Origin: DASTHV01 sp035718045
GTDB taxonomy: Bacteria; Patescibacteriota; Saccharimonadia; Saccharimonadales; UBA10212
Assembly (NCBI GenBank): GCA_035718045.1
Contig: DASTHV010000026.1
Location: forward strand, 1-11,839
Reading direction: 5' to 3'
DNA: 11,839 nucleotides
Shown: one piece after another, positions 10,888 through 11,839 of the stretch
Layout of the letters: each line of letters begins with the position of its first letter
Numbering within the stretch: position 1 is the first letter of the stretch
The notes under the pieces: model-generated
The model's input: the letters and a program-made list of their open reading frames with translations, nothing else
What the model was told of the DNA's origin: nothing
The model's database searches: none
Position numbers and translations under genes: made by a program

Positions 10888-11839
10888 TTTCCCAGTTTTT
10901 GATAATGCAATGACCGTTTCAAACGGTTTCTTCAGAGTAAATTGCAGTTTTTCACCGTCTAAAGTAGCGTTCGAAAGTATGAAGTCGATTAGGTAGCGTT
11001 TTTGCTCTACTTTCGTACTCTCAGCGTCAAATAGTTCGAATGCACGGCTGCAAACGTCTAATAAGTAGCTGGCACCAATAACAAACGCCTTATCGCCAGC
11101 ACTGTGGTCTTTGATGTCGTCCAAGATTTCTTTTTGGCGTTTTTCAATCTTCTTGACCATACGTTCAAATAGAGCGTGTTGGGATTTGAATTGCTTGCGG
11201 TCTTTGAACAAATCCTCTAGCTCTTGGTCTAACTCGTCAAATTCCTTTTGCAAACGCTTTATGGTGCTCGTGTAACGTTCCTGCTCACTGGCGTGGTTCT
11301 TCTCGATTTCAGAAACCAAGTCAGGAATAAGTTTCTTGGGTAGCTGGATTGACTTGAGTAATTTTCTTATCTGGTTAATTAAAAGTTCTTCGTCGATCCA
11401 GACAGCACCGTGCTTGCCACCATACTCGGTGCACTTACCATAAGTCTTACCATTATGCTTGGGACCATCAAAAGTAATCGAGTAACCACACGTCTGGCAC
11501 TTGAGGCTCTTAAAGAGGAATGGCTTACTGTTATATTTAGTCTTGCCGTTGGCGCGGCGGTTATTAACCTCTTGCACCTTATCCCATAGCCAAGGCTCTA
11601 CGATAGTGTCATAGTGGTGGTCGTACTCTTTGCCCTTGTAGACCATACGACCCACGTAAAATGGATTTTTTAAGATTTCTTCCCACTGAGCGGCACTGAT
11701 GACTACCGCCTTTTCGGTGCGACTACGCAAGCCTTTTGCTTTCATCTCTTTGGCGATAGCTTTGTATGGTAACCCTGTGGAGCGTAGCTTAAAACCCTCA
11801 TAGATATGGTGCTTACGCTCCTCGTCTAGGCGGATGCCC
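10852..11839 (-). CDS. Large serine recombinase, C-terminal part (cut by right edge)
   Basis: The frame is open to the right edge, giving the last 328 residues; the catalytic resolvase domain with its serine lies outside. Visible are the recombinase DNA-binding domain (IYEGFKLRSTGLPYKAIAKE, ILKNPFYVGRMVYKGKEY, IVEPWLWDKVQEVNNRR), a zinc-ribbon-like part starting LKCQTCGYS with a third Cys in YGKC and a His where a fourth Cys is often found, and a long coiled coil (about SEIEKNHASEQERY to KKIEKRQKEILDD). This is the layout of large serine integrases, which integrate and excise elements without a tyrosine nucleophile. The last ten codons (PGQDSNLRP) are antisense to the tRNA-Arg T-arm, with TGA at 10852-10854. 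An internal ATG at 11745 is not the true start, because conserved sequence continues upstream. Confidence 0.88.
   Translation of the reverse strand, partial: GIRLDEERKHHIYEGFKLRSTGLPYKAIAKEMKAKGLRSRTEKAVVISAAQWEEILKNPFYVGRMVYKGKEYDHHYDTIVEPWLWDKVQEVNNRRANGKTKYNSKPFLFKSLKCQTCGYSITFDGPKHNGKTYGKCTEYGGKHGAVWIDEELLINQIRKLLKSIQLPKKLIPDLVSEIEKNHASEQERYTSTIKRLQKEFDELDQELEDLFKDRKQFKSQHALFERMVKKIEKRQKEILDDIKDHSAGDKAFVIGASYLLDVCSRAFELFDAESTKVEQKRYLIDFILSNATLDGEKLQFTLKKPFETVIALSKTGKWYPGQDSNLRP

Noticed and set aside
1..11839. CRISPR array, rRNA genes, insertion sequence with terminal repeats
   Set aside because: No regularly spaced direct repeats, no rRNA-like sequence, and no transposase other than the serine recombinase were seen.

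Overview
The window looks like a piece of a small-genome Candidate Phyla Radiation bacterium, most likely Candidatus Saccharibacteria (TM7) or a close relative. This is an inference from gene content and style: peptidoglycan genes murA (fused to an HTH domain) and murB, a sortase with a surface substrate, very tight gene packing, TGA used as an ordinary stop (against the code-25 Gracilibacteria/Absconditabacteria), and many genes whose -10 box sits only 6-10 bases before the start codon.

Left part (1-2540). The 5' end of an unrecognised minus-strand gene that runs off the edge; tRNA-Arg(TCG); a two-gene minus-strand operon of a SpoIIAA-like (STAS/SEC14-type) protein and a Crp/Fnr-family regulator; a divergent YdeI/OmpD-associated-like gene; and an orphan 240-residue protein. 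A gene-poor stretch with two large hairpins follows (2539-2802), then tRNA-Arg(CCG).

Core part (2950-7740). An XRE-HTH protein with a DUF3467-like C-terminus is divergent from murB, and the two share a palindromic -10 box. A two-helix membrane protein follows murB and abuts, stop to stop, convergent glyA. An HTH-MurA fusion is divergent from glyA. MurA and MurB catalyse the two committed steps from UDP-GlcNAc to UDP-MurNAc.

Envelope part (7740-9985). A strong promoter and ribosome site drive a secreted, C-terminally anchored surface protein and the sortase just behind it, probably a substrate/enzyme pair. A 48-residue, strongly hydrophobic minus-strand ORF ends one base from the sortase stop. 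Next to it is an orphan extended -10 promoter leading into a tRNA-Gly-like 5' half.

Right part (9986-11839). tRNA-Gly(TCC), an HTH plus LAGLIDADG-like protein in AT-richer sequence, then tRNA-Arg(TCT), whose anticodon stem is mismatched. A large serine recombinase gene, cut by the window edge, ends antisense inside that tRNA. This looks like the boundary of an integrated element that continues to the right.

Genes that open a transcription unit mostly lack a Shine-Dalgarno site and look leaderless; operon-internal genes, glyA and the surface protein have one.
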